From Apostichopus japonicus (Eukaryota > Echinodermata > Holothuroidea > Aspidochirotida > Stichopodidae): 64,000 bases of DNA. The DNA lies in the NCBI RefSeq assembly GCF_037975245.1, contig NC_092567.1, positions 15,991,876 through 16,055,875 on the forward strand. The letters are read 5' to 3'. Each line of letters begins with the position of its first letter. Position 1 is the first letter of the stretch. Made by a program: the position numbers and the translations under genes. Below the pieces are notes generated by a model, which was not told where the DNA came from, ran no database searches, and saw only the letters and a list, made by a program, of their open reading frames with translations. Below, in pieces: positions 22,130-33,220 of this stretch.

Positions 22130-23120
22130 ACTGCGATAACGATATTTGTTTTTAGGACACTGCATATCTGGCGGTATTACAAAATATGAAAGTTTATATT
22201 GTCCATCAGTTAAGTTCGTCAAATGTATTAAAGTCCAGACATTGGACAATGAACAAGAATCATCCTACTGGAAAACTTGTAAAAGAGCACTATGTTTGTC
22301 TTTCTGATATATTTTGTAAAAGAACATGTAAAAGAATTTAAACAGGAAACAAAATCTGCTGATAATGGTATCATATGATTAGAGCGTAGCCAGTATGTCG
22401 CACGATAGTGTCATTCAATACTCTACCTCCGGAAAAAGACTATAGCAGGCGCGTATCCAGGATTTTCTAACCCGGGGGGCGCGAATTACTATCTAAGCGG
22501 AGCGCCACCATCGGTTGGCGCGGAGCGTACAAGAAAATTTCTGGTTTTGATACCCCCCAGATCACCGGAAATGGCACTTCTCGGGCTTGAAAATGAGCAA
22601 CCAGATGTACACTTTTGCCTGAGAACCAAGTATTTCCCAAAAGTTTTTTCCATCCATAACCTTCTTGAAGATTGTAACCAGTCACACATCATGTTCGACC
22701 TCATTGCATGTCCTATGGATCATTGCTTTTGTAGGTAATTCTACGTCACGGCCCACAATATCCGAAAGCCCCACTTTTCAAGGTTTTAAGCCCATTACTT
22801 GTTGAGAATTTGAAATTTCACTTTTCTCGTGAATAAAATCACTTGAAAACATACCCATAATATTGCACAAAATTCAATCTATAGACAACCAATATAGAAA
22901 AACCTCCTTGATCCCCTAACAGACAGGTCAAAATTGAACGAGTAGAGGAAAATATGATGAAGAATGTTGGTGAGGAAATTTTGGATAATTCCGACACAGT
23001 TAATTTATTGGTGTAGAAATATTGCAACCTCTTATAATGGCTTTTACAAAACTTGGTTGAAGGAACAGAAAAATAGCAGATATTTCCGATATGAGGTATA
23101 TCGAAACCGAACACTTCACT

Positions 23121-23541
23121 CATAGGCGTAGGTCCCGTAGGAGGCGGGGGCTGCAGCCCCCCCCCCCTCAATTGTTTTCCCATTTTTTTCGGGCACCTAC
23201 TGAAAGAAAAATAAATAGCAATGAATAGCTTAAAATGATCTCCTTGGTAATTTAAATAAAGTTCTAAGCTTGTCCGACATTACTACTGTAAAAGAGAGTT
23301 TTGACATAAATGGATCTGTATGCTTTTTCTCCATCTACATAAGACATTTGGTTGTTTACATTAGCATCCGGCGGTATACTGTGCAACTTTCACGGACCGT
23401 GCGGTACACGATGCCATACAATGTAATGAGCGATCTTGCCTATATGATATTGGCATCGACATGTTGAATGCGCGCTTTGCGCTTGAAAAATTTTGGCTTT
23501 TTTTTCGGGCAAGTCATTACAGCCCCCAAATCCAATCTGGC
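23121..23541. mobile_element. Truncated copy of the CATAGGCGTAGG MITE family
   Basis: Starts CATAGGCGTAGGTCCC, has GGGGGCTGCAGCCCCC and TTTTTTTCGGGCACCTACTG, then TTTTTCGGGCAAGTCATTAC near its right side, as in the full copies at 31324 and 50372. The right terminal repeat is missing. Confidence 0.65.
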
Positions 23542-23639
23542 TCACACATTGACAGTTTTTGAGGCTGTTCATCGTGGAACATGCATTTCAATGCTCTTTG
23601 ATATGATGTTATATCTGCTCTTTGCTTTACAAATTAGAA

Positions 23640-23900
23640 CAGGCGTGTAGCGAGTAATTGCCAAGGGAGGGCGAAGCCTGTAGGCAAACTATCTAAGCGA
23701 AGCGCCACCATGAGTTGGCGCGAAGCGTACAAGAAAAATTTTGGCCGAAAATGCCTCCAAGATCGCTGGAAATGACACTTCCCAGGCCTTGTAAGTTGCA
23801 TCTAAGCATTGTCTATTTTGAAATTACTAGCGATTTCATAAAGAAAATTTGCTCGGGGGGCGGTCGCCCCCTTCCCGAAATGCGTTATTTCTCCGACGAC
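23640..23900. mobile_element. hAT-like MITE relic, family of 56925-57226
   Basis: Left end CAGGCGTGTAGCGAGTAATT, then GCCAAGGGAGGGCGAA, the shared module (23687-23730), CTTCCCAGGCCTTGTAAG and ATTACTAGCGATTTCATAAA, the same order as in 56925-57226 and 32980-33220. No intact right end. Confidence 0.6.
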
Positions 23901-24059
23901 TCGGTCGAGCTCAAGTACATTAGTGAGAGAAGAAAAACGGAAACGTCAAAAATGGAGTTGTCGGGGTAAGGGGTAGGGTGAGGCGCACACCCCCTCCGTA
24001 ATCCTTGATCTGTCACTGGCTACCCTGTGAATATAATAGGGATCTTTCTCTTCCCGAGG

Positions 24060-24197
24060 TCTTGGCTATCTTCTACTCCCTCCTTTTCTCCTTTTTCTCC
24101 TTTTTTTCTCTTTCTTTTCCCTTCCTTCCTCTCCTCCTTTTCTTTTTTCCCCTCCTTTTCCCTTTTTTCTTCTCTTTTTTTTCTCTCCTCTTTTCCT
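24060..24197 (+). repeat. Polypyrimidine tract, about 138 bp
   Basis: Almost pure C/T, with many runs such as CTCCTTTTTCTCC. Lies near the right end of the 22446-24245 composite. Such mirror-rich pyrimidine tracts can form triplex DNA in principle; nothing more can be said. Confidence 0.7.
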
Positions 24198-24491
24198 TAC
24201 CCGGGGGGCGCGCGCCCCCAACGCCCCCCCCTGGATACGCACCTGTATAGGATCCGATCTTGTCAGTTTTTTAACATGTAGTTTAGAACACGTTTACGCA
24301 GATAATATTTCAGTTGAGAAAACACGTGAGAAATTTGCATCAGATGGCAATCGTCGGAAAGCTCTCGCTTTCTCTTATTAGGCTAACTTAAACATTTACT
24401 AGCTACAGTTGTATCAAAGACATTTTTGGACTATCTTTGTATCTACAAGTATCAGAAGTTGAAAAGTAAGACTACTCTGTACATGTACCTT

Positions 24492-24660
24492 CAAGGGCGG
24501 CGGAACCGGGGCGCACAGGGGGCAAGTGCCCCCCCACTTTTCCTCAGGTTAAAAATGTGCCCTTTTTCTACATAAAACTTGTACTCTTGATCACCTTATT
24601 AGGTCAGCGATATTCAGTAAGAGATCTAATCCTAATTTAGAACTATCAGGGGCGTAGCCA
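24492..24660. mobile_element. Left-end fragment of the 29830-31837 element family
   Basis: CAAGGGCGGCGGAACCGG followed by GCACAGGGGGCAAGTGCCCC and TTTTCCTCAGGTTAAAAA is the inverted equivalent of the right end of 29830-31837. At about 24648 a different end, CAGGGGCGTAGCCAGTATG, begins. Confidence 0.6.
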
Positions 24661-24929
24661 GTATGTAGCACTGTAGGCCCGGGCCTACACTTTTTTTGGC
24701 CACGTTATCTTTCTTATTAAAAATAGTCAATGGTGGTTTCCAAATTTCCAGTGATTTGATTGGCTAATAGCCCTTTCAATTGTCTGCAAGTATTCTTGCA
24801 TGTACTGTATAGTTTTCAATGAATACAGAGGGTGTTGTTTAAATGCAACTACTTGTAACTATGTGTAATGGCAAGAGTTAACAAACATGAAAATTAAAAC
24901 TCAAGAACAACAAGTTTTGCTTCCATCAT

Positions 24930-24935
24930 TTTATT
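24930..24935 (-). terminator. polyA signal AATAAA for the 24986-25236 exon
   Basis: AATAAA on the - strand, 51 nt past the stop codon, a normal distance for a short 3' UTR. Confidence 0.4.
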
Positions 24936-24985
24936 CCAGGGTCTCACAAGTATCGCTGGGTATGGAGCCAGCGACTCAAAATATT

Positions 24986-25236
24986 TTAGAGATAATTTGC
25001 AGAAAAAGAACGGTGGACCACACTTAGGGCCTTCAGAGCTACAAGTGCATCTTCGGAGCTAAACTCGCCCAGCAACGTTTGATACTCTCGAAGAGAAAGT
25101 GCATGAACGGTATCTCTGTAGTTCACCAACATCAGTCGAAATAGCGTGTGTGGAGGGTCGTATTCAACAGGCAGACCAGTGCGCGGATTGTAGACGCTTA
25201 AATAATAGGGATTGTTGTTCTTGTTACACCAACATG
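24986..25236 (-). CDS. Unassigned terminal exon with polyA signal
   Basis: Open - strand frame after an acceptor CTGCTTCTTAG (25238-25237). It reads CWCNKNNNPYYLSVYNPR, then TGLPVEYDPPHTLFRLML, then a helical-looking stretch RDTVHALSLREYQTLLGE, ending at TAA (24988-24986) after 82 residues. An upstream in-frame stop lies in the presumed intron, so the exon needs splicing. AATAAA follows about 50 nt after the stop. Codon choice is coding-like. The protein family is not recognised and no upstream exon was found. The + strand open frame of 113 codons over the same bases is the less likely reading. Confidence 0.4.
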
Positions 25237-25479
25237 CTAAGAAGCAGTTTCAGGTCAAAGGTTATCACTATGCGCGAGGATCAAAGATTATCGCTATGCT
25301 GGAAGAATTTGATGAGGTTTGGCAAAATTATGAGGGCACACGATATTCTTTCAGAAATGGTTACTACTCTACGTACGTCTACGTTAGTCATAGTTGATGG
25401 TTTGCTAGCTGAGTTTCTATTGGACTACCCGGTTGAATAGTAGAATGATGTAAGGTTCTAACTGTATGTCATTGGTTAA

Positions 25480-26460
25480 AGCAATTTTAAAGTGTTCTCA
25501 GGTGACCATTGATTGGCTAAGGCAATATCGTCAACAGCCTTAAACTATGATCTAAATTCAGTATAAAATAATGAGCATCAGGCAAGTGTTGTCCATTATT
25601 CTTTGATTTGCTTTGGCATCGTTCTGACTTTCTTTCTGTACGGCAACATTTTCCCAGTTCCTTGCTATTCCAGGTTGCATTTTGGTGTGAAGATCATTGA
25701 ACCAGGTTAATTTCACCAGTTGCATTGGCAGCCTATGTTTGGTAAGTACCATTGATATTGTCGTCTTGTGGGTCCGTTTTATGTGTGATTGCATTTTAAT
25801 TAAGAGAATTATTGGGTCCCATTCATATATAGGTCGTTTAAAACATAAATACACATTAACTGCTCTATTTTCTCTTACCGGACATCTTTTAAGTTTTATC
25901 ATTTGCGTTTCTCTATTTTAAAGTATAATAGATTGGTTTTAAAATTGGTTCTAAATTCTTTCCCTAACCATGGGTACGTTCCACTCTTAGGGAAATAATT
26001 CACTAAGAAAACAAAACAAAACATAACAGAAACGAAGTATCTGGTACTTTTACATAAATATATTAGTAAATACAGTTGGATAATAGATTAGTGGGTTAAC
26101 AATCAGCCCTGAGTTCTTCAATCAACCCCCAACAAAGAACAACAACAAAAACAACAAACAAACAAGCAAACAACACGTATTAATAGATCAACAGAACGTT
26201 TAATTGTTCACGTAGCTAAATCTCCGATATTATCTTAATCCCACCTTAAGCTATCTAGTTAATTTAAGTAATGACTAAATGTCTACCTTATGAAGAGGAT
26301 TTAAACTTTTCTCCAGTCACATAGTACTCAAAGAGTTTCATTTGGTGACGGTTCCTAAACCCTCATCGATAATATGTCATTCAGGCTGAGTTTGTAAAAA
26401 TGTTGGCTAACACAGAAATTGCTATGAGGTTGATGAGGCCGGCAATTTTTTTATACTTGA
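25480..26460 (+). repeat. Diverged segmental duplication, copy 1
   Basis: Matches 27770-29225 in order: a GATTGGCTRAGGC box, an exon-like piece TTGCATTGGCAGCC..TTTG|GTAAGTA (copy 2: TTGCATTAGCAACT..TTTG|GTAAGTA), then ACTTTTACATAAATA, GGTTAACAATCAG, CAAACAAACAA, TAAATCTCCGATA, and CTATGAGGTTGATGAGGCC at the end. Copy 2 is longer by inserted sequence. The strong donor in both copies suggests a duplicated noncoding or 5' UTR exon. Confidence 0.65.
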
Positions 26461-26897
26461 AGCAGAGGTGTCAATTTAGGATGGATTTGCATGACAATGA
26501 AATGTCTGATGGATATCATCTTAGTAAAATTACTATATTGACCGGTCATTCAGAATAACATTTTTCTGAGAGTGTTAATTTTAGATCAGGCCTAAAATAA
26601 TTTCCTTATTTTTCCTTTACAATGGATTGTGAGAATACTTAATTAACAATTTTAAAAGTATTGTTCATCTGAGTTTCTTGGTTTTTTAGAACTAAGACCA
26701 TAAAATGTGGGAAATATTCAAGTAGCCTCAAAAGGGATTTTGTTAATTCCTTTTGAACATAAAGTCACGAACTCCGGAGTAAAATCTTTGCAGGCTGTTT
26801 TAGATCTAGAATCGCTTCAAAAGACTTATGCAAACAAAACAATTTAAATAAAATAATGAGATAAACATATTATTGGCATTATAAAAATATCATTTCT

Positions 26898-27270
26898 CAA
26901 GGGCGTAGGAAATGGGGGGGGCTGGAGGGGGGCGGCAGCCCCCCAGTGAAAAATATGGAGGGCGGAAGTTTCATTCCGCCCTCCCCCCGCTTCGCAAGTC
27001 AGAAAACCCCTTTTTCATTTCCAAATGAGAACAAAATCTCATTTGGAGCACCAAATTGCAGCTAAGGCTAGGTGAAAATGCAAAATTATATACAAAATGG
27101 AGTGGGCGGGTTGAAGTGTGCTATATTGCACCAAATTGCATCTGAGGCCACCTGGATATGCAAAAAAGTTTCAAAGGGGATGGGGACACCCCTTCCCCTT
27201 ACACCCCTCCCCCAGGCCGGCCATCAGTCTTCAGCCCCCCCCCCCTCAAAAGTACCTTCTTTCGCCACTG
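26898..27270. mobile_element. hAT-type MITE with exact 8-bp TSD
   Basis: Left end CAAGGGCGTAGGAAATGG, right end TTTCGCCACTG. TSD TCATTTCT is exact (26890-26897, 27271-27278). Internal motif ACACCCCTCCCCCAGG recurs in the elements at 58566-59396 and 60982-61427. Confidence 0.85.
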
Positions 27271-27769
27271 TCATTTCTCCTGTAATTTAATGGTTTTGTA
27301 GCCACTGGAAAGTTACATAGTAATACAAAGATTCCGCAATTATATCAGATAGTCCGTAACTGTCGTTCGAACAAGTTAAACGAAGCTGAATTTTTGGCAA
27401 TACACATAATACATGTTCCAAGTCCAGGGTTCACATTCGGACGTGCGATTTCGGGAATACGTAAATTGGATACGGTATGTCTCGTGATATGCTGTTTCCG
27501 CCGTCAGGGTCTGACGAAGAAGTACTGGAAAAGAGCATGTTATAACTGTATTTACAAAACTTACAAATAACAAGCCGAATATGATAAAGCTTACTATACA
27601 GCTAGAATGCTGATCGCTGACTAAGTAATAACTGCCAATATTATACATATGTGATATAAAAGCACAGAAATAGGCTAGTACGCCAGCACGTGCTTATTCG
27701 CCAGGTAACACCCACACTCGGTAAAAAGATCTAACTGACATGCACTTGAGGTTAATACATTCCACTGGT

Positions 27770-29225
27770 TGGGAACATGTTAACGTTGATTGGCTGAGGC
27801 AGCCTTTTTGACAGTCTGAAAATTATGAGATGAATTCGACATAAACCATATGAGCGACAGCACGGTTAGGTACTTTATTCTTTAAGTTGACATAGCTTCG
27901 ACTTCTTTCAGCCTTGGAAACTACTACCAGTTCCCTGCACTTTGACTTAAATTTCCCAAGTTGTCAGTTTGTTTCAAGCTTAAACTTTTTTTTTCCAGGT
28001 TGCATTAGCAACTCTAATTTGGTAAGTAACAACACGTTTGCTTTTGGTAACCGTGGTTGTCGATCAAGTTTTACGTAGTGTAGGCTGTCAGTTAGTGATC
28101 AGTCGATGATAGGTACATGTTCATATAGTCAATAAAATTCATTCTCATTAATATTCATGAATGGGCGGGCCTGGAGTATTATTACAGTAAAAAGAATTTA
28201 AACACGATATCTAAATACCAACAAATTGAATTGATATTATACTTGGTAAATAGATGCCTTATGATATGCAGATGTGCCATATATCTTTTGGTTTTGAGCT
28301 TATCACTATTAATGGTGGGCGGGGCTTTACATAAAATTCTTAAAATGTCAATATCTCTGCAACCTCAAGTCCCATTTAAGAACATTAAATTTTGAATCAG
28401 GGGAAAGCTATTGTTATAGATGTCATTAAAGTAGTAAGAAATGAATTAAATGCTGAATTTATGTCACTCTCCTTATAAACATGATCCCAATTGACTTGGG
28501 AAATAGATGTTGTCATTACAGATCAAGCTAGGTTCTCATTATTAAATATGAAGCACTTTTATGTCACACGATCGTGTGCCATTTGGCATGGTTATATTGC
28601 TAAGGGTGGTTTACCTTCCTGGATCCCTATAAACAACAATTGACTGTATTTAAAATGAATTGTTTTCAGTGATATAAATTAACTTCAACATTAAGGTTGC
28701 CATGCATTTGACACATTTCAAGTAAATTGTGGAGGGTGAGGCTGTAATGAAATGGTGCTTCACCTTATTCAAGCCAAAGTATATAACACCATAATATTAA
28801 AATATTAAACAACCATTGTGTAAAACGAGTATACATCTGTTGCTTAAACTTTAACAAAACAGATACCAAGTTTCTGGTAATTTTACATAAATAAATAAGT
28901 AAAAACAGTTGGAGAATAGCTCAGCGGTTAACAATCAGACCTAAGTTCTGCAAACAAAGCCAAAACCAAAACGATAAACAAACAAACAAACACACACACA
29001 TTAACGTAACGTTCAATTGTTCACGTAGATAAATCTCCGATACTATATCAATACTAACATCCTGCTTAATCTAATGTCTACATTTTGAATAAGTTTCACT
29101 TTCCTCCAGTCACAATTAAAGTACTCACAGAATTTTATTTGGTATATGTGTTGAAACCCACATCCATAATATGTAATTCACGCTGAGTTGGTAAAACTAT
29201 GAGGTTGATGAGGCCGTCAATATTT
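27770..29225 (+). repeat. Diverged segmental duplication, copy 2
   Basis: See copy 1. The exon-like part has a TTTTTTTTTCCAG acceptor and a GTAAGTA donor (about 28000-28025). No long open frame is conserved between the copies. Confidence 0.65.
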
Positions 29226-29994
29226 CCTACGTACCAAACCCGTATGGTTTCAACTTTACTCACCTCGCAAAAAGGAAAATACCACCAAAAATACAAGAAA
29301 CAAAAGAGTTTCAAACAACTTTATCTCTTGGTAAATTTTATTTTAGTTTATCAAAACCGTCGTGCCAAAGCATGTTGCATTATGGAACGTAACCTTAGAA
29401 ATGGTAAACGTGTCTCCTTACCACACATGATTTTCCCGTAAAGCGCATCTCAAGTACATTAACAGGTTGTTAGACAACCAATGAAAGGGCAGGATTCGTG
29501 ACGGTTTGAATGTATTTTGTATTTTGTCACGGCGAACAACAAACTGGAGACTTTTTGCCTTGTAATAACGAATGTACCCAATGTAGGCAAAAACATGTTT
29601 ACCAAGTACTGTGTGTGACTTTCAAAAGTCAAAAAGTTCACTACGTCGTGTGTAGACTAGACAACAACATGCTATGAAACGATAGTAGCATCGGTTACGT
29701 TAAAAAATTGTAAACACTATCGTAAAATAGCGATTTACGCCAAGGTAAGACTATATACTGATACGACATGTTGTTCGCATATACATGTATTGGTGACTGT
29801 AGGCTGCAGGTTACTATGACACACACTGTCAAGGGCGGCGGAAGCACTTTTAATCTGGGGGGGGGGGGCACCAACGTCGAAGGGCACTTTGCAGAAATTC
29901 GATTGGACTGATGCAGCCTGATATTTAGTACCCTTTATAACTCTTATTGTATTATCTTATTTGTGTATACTCCATTAACGCCACCCCCCCCCTC

Positions 29995-30331
29995 CAGTGG
30001 CGGAGCTAGAGGTATTGGTCAGGGGGCGAGAATGGTCTGTAGGGTCGCTTTCGACACTATCTAAGCGGAGCGCCACCACAGGTTGGCGCGGAGCGTACAC
30101 ACATTTTTTGATAAAGGTACTCCCTGATCGCCGGAAATGACCCTTTCCGGGCCTTGCTAACTTGCAGATAATGTGACAAATGTCAATAGGTAGATGAGAG
30201 CGCAATAAAAAAGTCAATAATCGCGAATAAGTAAAAAGTGGTAAAAAGCTGAAAAGGGCGCCAGCAGTCCATTTGAGTGCGTCAGGGGGGGGGGGGATCC
30301 GCCCCCTGACTGTATGGACGCTCCGCCACTG
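29995..30331. mobile_element. hAT-like MITE nested in 29830-31837
   Basis: CAGTGGCGGAGCTAGAGG left end, ACGCTCCGCCACTG right end. Flanks CCCCCCTC and TCCCCCTC agree at 7 of 8 bases. Same family, opposite orientation, as 21419-21821. Shared module at 30057-30100. Confidence 0.75.
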
Positions 30332-30435
30332 TCCCCCTCAATGAAACAATGCATACTAGCACTGCAATATCTAATGTGCAAATTGGGAAACACGGAACAA
30401 GTTTTCTTTCGAGACAAAATGAGGTGAAATCATTA

Positions 30436-31059
30436 TTAAAGCAGCATTTTGCGTTGGGTCGCTTTTTTCCACTTTTTTAACATGTGCATCGATTTTTTTA
30501 CATGTATCAATCATAAAACAGCAATCTAAGATACCATCCAAGTTTCACCCTGCCAAGAGCGTTAATTAGCGAGTAATTAACGATTTATGTCGATAAATGA
30601 GAAGAGTGTCCTCGACAAATTTCACAGTTAAAATTAATCGCATACAATTCCGCCAAACCCACTAGTTTGAATTCAACCAATCAGACATGCAGGTTTAGTT
30701 ATGAGCCGTTGCTAAAAATAGATTCAAGACTTCGCGTTGGTTGTACCAGGGAGTTGTTATGCAACTCCCTGGTACAACTGCCATATAGACTGTACACAAA
30801 TCAAGCGTGGTGTTATATTACGTATCTGTCAATGACGTTCGTAGTGTTTAAATATTCATATTATGGGCGAGGTTTATTGGGTTCCCAACGGAAAATATCT
30901 TGGAGAACAACAAAGTTGAAAGTTGCAAATTTTTCGACTTTTATGCCACCATTTGAAGTAAAATATAAATAGATTAGCTAGTTATGTATGTCGTTATGGC
31001 AAAGTGGAATCAGTGAGGTTGAGAAAAATCATAGAAAAGGACGCAAAATGCTGCTTTAA
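30436..31059. mobile_element. MITE with 15-19-bp TIR and TTAA (or TA) target site
   Basis: TTAAAGCAGCATTTTGCGT at 30436-30454 is exactly inverted at 31041-31059. If TTAA is the duplicated target, this is a piggyBac-like signature; a TA target (Tc1/mariner-like) fits equally. At its centre is a perfect 17-bp hairpin (30740-30778). Confidence 0.75.
30740..30778. repeat. Perfect 17-bp inverted repeat, 5-nt loop
   Basis: GTTGTACCAGGGAGTTG and its exact reverse complement separated by TTATG, near the midpoint of the 30436-31059 MITE. Confidence 0.95.
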
Positions 31060-31323
31060 GTCCAAGTCCCTGCACACGCGATCGATACATGCATGAAAGC
31101 AAATGAAATATGTCAAAATACGAAAGGATGGGGTAGGTTATGGGGTAGGATGGGATATTAAAACTATACTCATTATTCATAGTAGGCTATTAATGGCTTC
31201 TGCTTATTACAAAGTCACAATGTAATATAGCAATGCATTTTTGGAAATGCATTAGGATTTTTGTGGCAAATTGAATACGCATAATGGCACTCACCAGAAT
31301 ATTAGAAGCCTTGTGGTAGTAAA

Positions 31324-31671
31324 CATAGGCGTAGGAGCCGGGGGTGGGGGGGGGGGGGGCTGCAGCTCCCAACCAATAATTTTTTGGAAAATTCGGGCAA
31401 TATGCTGAGAATTTTTCGGGCACCTACTGAAAGAAAAATAATATGCTTTGTGTTTTTCAATGGTTAAACTGATATTGTTATCATCATTATTATTGTAACG
31501 ACTTTCCCAATAATTAAAACCAATATAGAAGGGTAATAACACGACAAATGATTGTATGTTATTGGCATGCGATGTAATGTTGAGCGCGCGCGGAGCGAGC
31601 GACAAATTTTGGGAATATTTTCGGGCAAGTCGTTACAGCCCCCCAAATCAAATTGGGCTCCTACGCCTATG
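31324..31671. mobile_element. CATAGGCGTAGG hAT-type MITE, intact, 348 bp
   Basis: TIR CATAGGCGTAGGAGCC inverted at the right end (GGCTCCTACGCCTATG, with one base less certain). TSD GTAGTAAA exact (31316-31323, 31672-31679). Over 80% alike by eye to 50372-50749. Confidence 0.9.
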
Positions 31672-31845
31672 GTAGTAAACATTTAAAACTTCCCGAAATA
31701 TTTCATTCGCCGTGGGTTTCGCTTTGTAAACTCTTTTTTTATTTAGAAATTTTTATGTAAAAAAAGGGCACTTTTTTAACCTGAGGAAAAGTGGGGGGGG
31801 CACGTGCCCCCTGTGCCCCCCGGTTCCGACGCCCTTGCACACTGT

Positions 31846-32363
31846 TGATCAGCTTTAGGAATCCTTTCCAACGTTTTTTTTACGAACATTTTTGTTTTTT
31901 AAACGGGCTAGGACAGGGAAATGTTAGGTGAGTCGGTTACAACATACTAAATCATTTTCAGCATTTAGACTTTTAGGCTGATAGCAGATAGCCTATGCTA
32001 CTTCTTATTGTCAAATAGATGACGATTGGATTACTTGGGAGTTTGTTATTCAATTTATGTACCTCAGTAATTGGTGATGCAATTGAAACTTAGGCCTTTA
32101 AGTTCTATCTCCAAACCTAACCTAGTTCCTTGAACTGTTGAAACATTCAATTATGCGATTTAGCTTACTTGGAATAGGTTGGTAGTTTAAAATGAATTGT
32201 TCAACCAGTCCGAACATTGGGCTTTCTACTGGAAAACCAGTAGGTAAGGCCAAGGGCGGCGATTTGTTTCAAATATTGGGGGGGGGGGGGGGAAGCATTG
32301 CTTGGGTGCAGGATTGTAGCAACTTTCATCCCCAAAATTGTTCGTACGCTTCGTGATATTTTG

Positions 32364-32367
<4 letters not shown>
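31846..32367. other. No recognisable feature
   Basis: No exon or complete repeat was supported. A fragment GGCGGCGATTTG..GGGGGGG at 32255-32292 looks like one end of another hAT-like insertion. Confidence 0.4.
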
Positions 32368-32451
<84 letters not shown>

Positions 32452-32452
32452 A
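32368..32452. repeat. (TA)n microsatellite
   Basis: About 40 TA units with one C interruption, adjoining the tRNA-like SINE sequence at 32501. Confidence 0.95.
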
Positions 32453-32500
32453 CATCGTAATGAGTTAGACAAACAAGAGCAGTGAAAAGACTTCCAGCCT

Positions 32501-32567
32501 GCACCGGGATTCGAACCCGGGTCTCCCGCTCTGTACGCGGACACCCTAACCACTAGGCTATGGACGC
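32501..32567 (-). repeat. tRNA-derived SINE head (tRNA-like, not functional)
   Basis: On the - strand GCGTCCATAGCCTAGTGG (A-box-like), an anticodon arm TCCGC-GTACAGA-GCGGG (anticodon ACA by position), and a perfect T arm CCGGGTTCGAATCCCGG (B box). The acceptor stem does not pair (GCGTCCA against TGCAGGC), so a working tRNA is unlikely. The (TA)n neighbour and repeated flanks favour a SINE. Confidence 0.7.
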
Positions 32568-32979
32568 TGATTATATGTCCAGAGGTTCGAAACCGGTAAG
32601 GAAGGTCGTAATTCGACTGCAGGCGTTTGTCACCTGTATCGAACAATACTAGTTTTGTATTGATCAAACATGATGCTAACCAACTCGAAATCTTTTGTGA
32701 ATCTTAAAGCCGGATCACGAAAGAGATACTTTGAACATGCTTTATTCTAATGGAATGGAGGTAAACGACAAAGGCAAATGAATATATATATATAAATGAC
32801 AATCGTAATCAGGAAAATCAAGAACAGTGAAAAAATGGTTACTCGTTACTACAGCCCTATTTTCCTTTTTATCGGCAAACCAAATTTCATTACGGATACG
32901 GTCCGTCTAGCTAATTCATTTCGAAAAAAGTAAAAACTACTTTTGGTGATATTTAGTAACAAATTGTGACACGGTTAGA

Positions 32980-33220
32980 CAGGTGCATAGCGAGGAATTT
33001 GCCAAGGGATGGGCGAATCTTTTAGGTAAACTATCTAAGCGCAGCGCCATCATAAATTGACGCGAAGCGTAAAAAGACAGTTTTGACCGAAAATGCCTCC
33101 CAGATCGCTGGAAATAGCACTTCCCAGGCCTTGTAAGTTGCATCTATTTTCTATTTTGATATTACTAGCGATATCATAAAAAAATATGCTCAAGAGGTCA
33201 CCCATTCGTTACGCGCCTTG
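32980..33220. mobile_element. hAT-like MITE relic, family of 56925-57226
   Basis: CAGGTGCATAGCGAGGAATT at the left, the shared module (33030-33073), CTTCCCAGGCCTTGTAAG, ATTACTAGCGATATCATAAA, and TTACGCGCCTTG at the right. No matching TSD. Confidence 0.65.

Larger units (their letters stand above)
22446..24245. mobile_element. Probable hAT-like composite, 1.8 kb
   Basis: Left end CAGGCGCGTATCCAGG and right end CTGGATACGCACCTG form an inverted pair, bordered by TATAG on both sides (only 5 bp, shorter than hAT usually gives). Inside are the shared module (22492-22535), a truncated MITE (23121-23541) and another hAT-like relic (from 23640). The two ends could instead belong to two different insertions. 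Confidence 0.55.
29830..31837. mobile_element. Composite hAT-type element with three nested elements
   Basis: Ends CAAGGGCGGCGGAAGC and the inverted GTTCCGACGCCCTTG. TSD CACACTGT is exact (29822-29829, 31838-31845). Inside lie a hAT-like MITE (29995-30331), a TTAA-flanked MITE with a central hairpin (30436-31059) and the CATAGGCGTAGG MITE (31324-31671) with its own TSD. Without the insertions the host element would be about 700 bp. No transposase was found. Confidence 0.85.

Noticed and set aside
25099-25440. 113-codon + strand frame with several Cys
   Set aside because: The opposite strand offers a better exon (acceptor, stop and AATAAA). The Cys codons are complements of its codons.
27376-27648. 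90-codon - strand frame with a hydrophobic segment
   Set aside because: An acceptor-like TTTTCCAG splits it and competing frames are equally good; no family or polyA context supports it.
32501-32567. Functional tRNA-Cys(ACA)
   Set aside because: The acceptor stem does not pair and the sequence lies in a repeat context, so it was listed as a SINE head.
32201-32667. IYIYIY-rich frames
   Set aside because: Translations of a (TA)n microsatellite and a SINE.
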